6,561 nucleotides of DNA from Candidatus Gastranaerophilales bacterium (lineage in GTDB: Bacteria > Cyanobacteriota > Vampirovibrionia > Gastranaerophilales > Gastranaerophilaceae). Below are positions 5,943 through 6,561 of the stretch, in pieces. The notes beneath the pieces are model-generated. The model saw only the letters and a list, made by a program, of their open reading frames with translations. It was not told the DNA's origin and did not search any database. How positions within the stretch are numbered: the first letter of the stretch is position 1; every line of letters begins with the position of its first letter. The DNA lies in assembly GCA_905235825.1 (NCBI GenBank), contig CAJONH010000227.1, positions 1 to 6,561 of the forward strand, given 5' to 3'. The position numbers were made by a program, and so were the translations under genes.

Positions 5943-6326
5943 ATGTTTTATAAAAAAATTGAAATTGATGACTTATTGGATAAAAAAGAAAATGATAAAC
6001 AGGTAATAGATTTAATGGAGTCTGAAAATTCACATTTAAAATTGATTTCGATAAAAAAAGATGACGGATTCAACTCTCACATATCTCATACTGATGTGTT
6101 TATTTATGTTTTAGACGGAGAATTAGAGATAATATTTCCGAAAGAAAATTCTTCATGCGGCTGTGGAATTTGCGGATGCGATATTGCTGATGAAGAAGAT
6201 GATGAAGCAAAAAAATATAAAATAAAGAAAAATCAAATGTTTATGTTTGAAAAAGAAGTCAGTCACAGCGTTAAAGCATTAAAAGACAGCAAATTTCTAC
6301 TGGTTAAAATGAATAAAACAGCTTAA
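5943..6326 (+). CDS. Small cupin-domain protein with a cysteine-rich insertion
   Basis: Encodes 127 residues forming a single cupin beta-barrel domain. The first cupin motif is recognisable at about 42-60, with H46, H49 and the turn YVLDGELEI. The second includes KKNQMFMFEKEVSHSVKAL, with H108 where the family places its C-terminal metal-binding histidine, followed by the usual DSKFLLVKM strand. Between the two motifs, where most small cupins have a short hairpin, there is an insertion of about 20 residues (70-90). It has four cysteines in C-x-C-x2-C-x-C spacing (72, 74, 77, 79) and then a run of acidic residues (80-88). The insertion may bind a metal; that is inference. The glutamate of the first motif is not obvious. 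There is no signal peptide. AAGGAG (5931-5936) lies six bases before the ATG. I could not identify a convincing promoter. The substrate or ligand is unknown. Confidence 0.88.
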   Translation: MFYKKIEIDDLLDKKENDKQVIDLMESENSHLKLISIKKDDGFNSHISHTDVFIYVLDGELEIIFPKENSSCGCGICGCDIADEEDDEAKKYKIKKNQMFMFEKEVSHSVKALKDSKFLLVKMNKTA

Positions 6327-6327
6327 A

Positions 6328-6349
6328 TCATAAAATTAAAAGTTTATGA
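6328..6349. terminator. Weak hairpin between the convergent cupin and leuC genes
   Basis: TCATAAA (6328-6334) and TTTATGA (6343-6349) are a 7-base perfect inverted repeat around an 8-base loop. It lies in the 31-base gap between the two stop codons, where a shared terminator would be expected. The stem has one G-C pair and there is no clear T run, so its activity is doubtful. Confidence 0.25.
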
Positions 6350-6357
6350 ATATTGAA

Positions 6358-6561
6358 TTATAAATCGTCAGGTGAAGCAATTTTACCTGCAACAGCACTT
6401 GCGGCAGCTATATAAGGCGATGCCAGATAGACTTCGCTTTCCGTATGCCCCATTCTTCCGACAAAATTTCTGTTTGTCGTGGCAACTGCAACCTCGTTTT
6501 CGGCAAGTATGCCCATATAACCGCCAAGGCACGGTCCGCAGGTAGGAGTGGATACAACACA
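6358..6561 (-). CDS. leuC: 3-isopropylmalate dehydratase large subunit, C-terminal 67 residues (partial)
   Basis: The 3' end of a minus-strand gene that enters from the right edge and stops with TAA at 6358-6360. The visible residues begin CVVSTPTCGPCLGGYMGILA and end GKIASPDDL. The TCGPC motif supplies two of the three cysteines that hold the 4Fe-4S cluster, and NRNFVGRMGH is a conserved active-site region of the aconitase superfamily. The TCGPCLGG form marks the HACN-type (archaeal and widespread bacterial) LeuC, about 420 residues when whole, not the longer E. coli type. The enzyme isomerises 2- and 3-isopropylmalate in leucine synthesis together with the small subunit LeuD. A homoaconitase or related dehydratase of the same subfamily cannot be fully excluded from this fragment. 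A convergent gene follows immediately, so leuD does not lie directly downstream. Confidence 0.9.
   Translation of the reverse strand, partial: CVVSTPTCGPCLGGYMGILAENEVAVATTNRNFVGRMGHTESEVYLASPYIAAASAVAGKIASPDDL

Noticed and set aside
1..6561. CRISPR arrays, insertion sequences, tRNA or rRNA genes, attachment sites
   Set aside because: No regularly spaced repeats, transposase-like frames, cloverleaf or rRNA-like segments were seen on either strand.

Overview
This is a low-GC bacterial window of ordinary chromosomal character. It holds six complete genes, plus partial genes at both edges. I see no insertion sequence, CRISPR array, tRNA or rRNA. The mix of genes suggests an anaerobic or host-associated bacterium: a bL9 ribosomal gene, an ilvB-ilvN pair, a C-x2-C DUF1858 protein, a small exported parvulin and a HACN-type LeuC. 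The wording of IlvN recalls cyanobacterial small subunits, so a non-photosynthetic cyanobacterial relative (Melainabacteria/Gastranaerophilales) is my best guess. This is inference from recalled family resemblance, not a search result.

Layout, left to right. At 1-196 is the start of a minus-strand gene that runs out of the window; it has its own promoter and a hairpin at the very start of its leader. A symmetrical terminator at 340-372 closes rplI (402-893, minus). Upstream of rplI is a 68-residue DUF1858 protein (975-1181, minus). Then comes a tight minus-strand cluster, transcribed ilvB (2188-3933), ilvN (1682-2185) and an exported parvulin-type prolyl isomerase (1263-1667). The gaps in it are only 2 and 14 bases, so the three are probably one operon. 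The 411-base gap at 3934-4344 holds the probable ilvB promoter and two hairpins, and no credible gene. A multi-pass membrane protein of unknown function (4345-5838, minus) follows. It diverges from a small cupin gene (5943-6326, plus) that carries a cysteine-rich insertion. The cupin converges with the 3' end of leuC (6358-6561, minus), which leaves at the right edge.

How the genes fit together. IlvB and IlvN form acetohydroxyacid synthase, the first common enzyme of valine, leucine and isoleucine synthesis. LeuC belongs to the leucine branch, so the window carries two separate pieces of branched-chain amino acid synthesis with two unrelated genes between them. The parvulin shares the ilv transcription unit by position but acts outside the cytoplasm, so the link is probably not functional. 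The membrane protein looks like a GT-C-style envelope glycosyltransferase by topology only.

The points most worth a second look are the C-x-C-x2-C-x-C plus acidic insertion inside the cupin fold, the start-site correction for the membrane protein, the standalone redox-type DUF1858 protein beside rplI, and the leader hairpin at the left edge. I found no clear sign of a wholly new multi-gene system.
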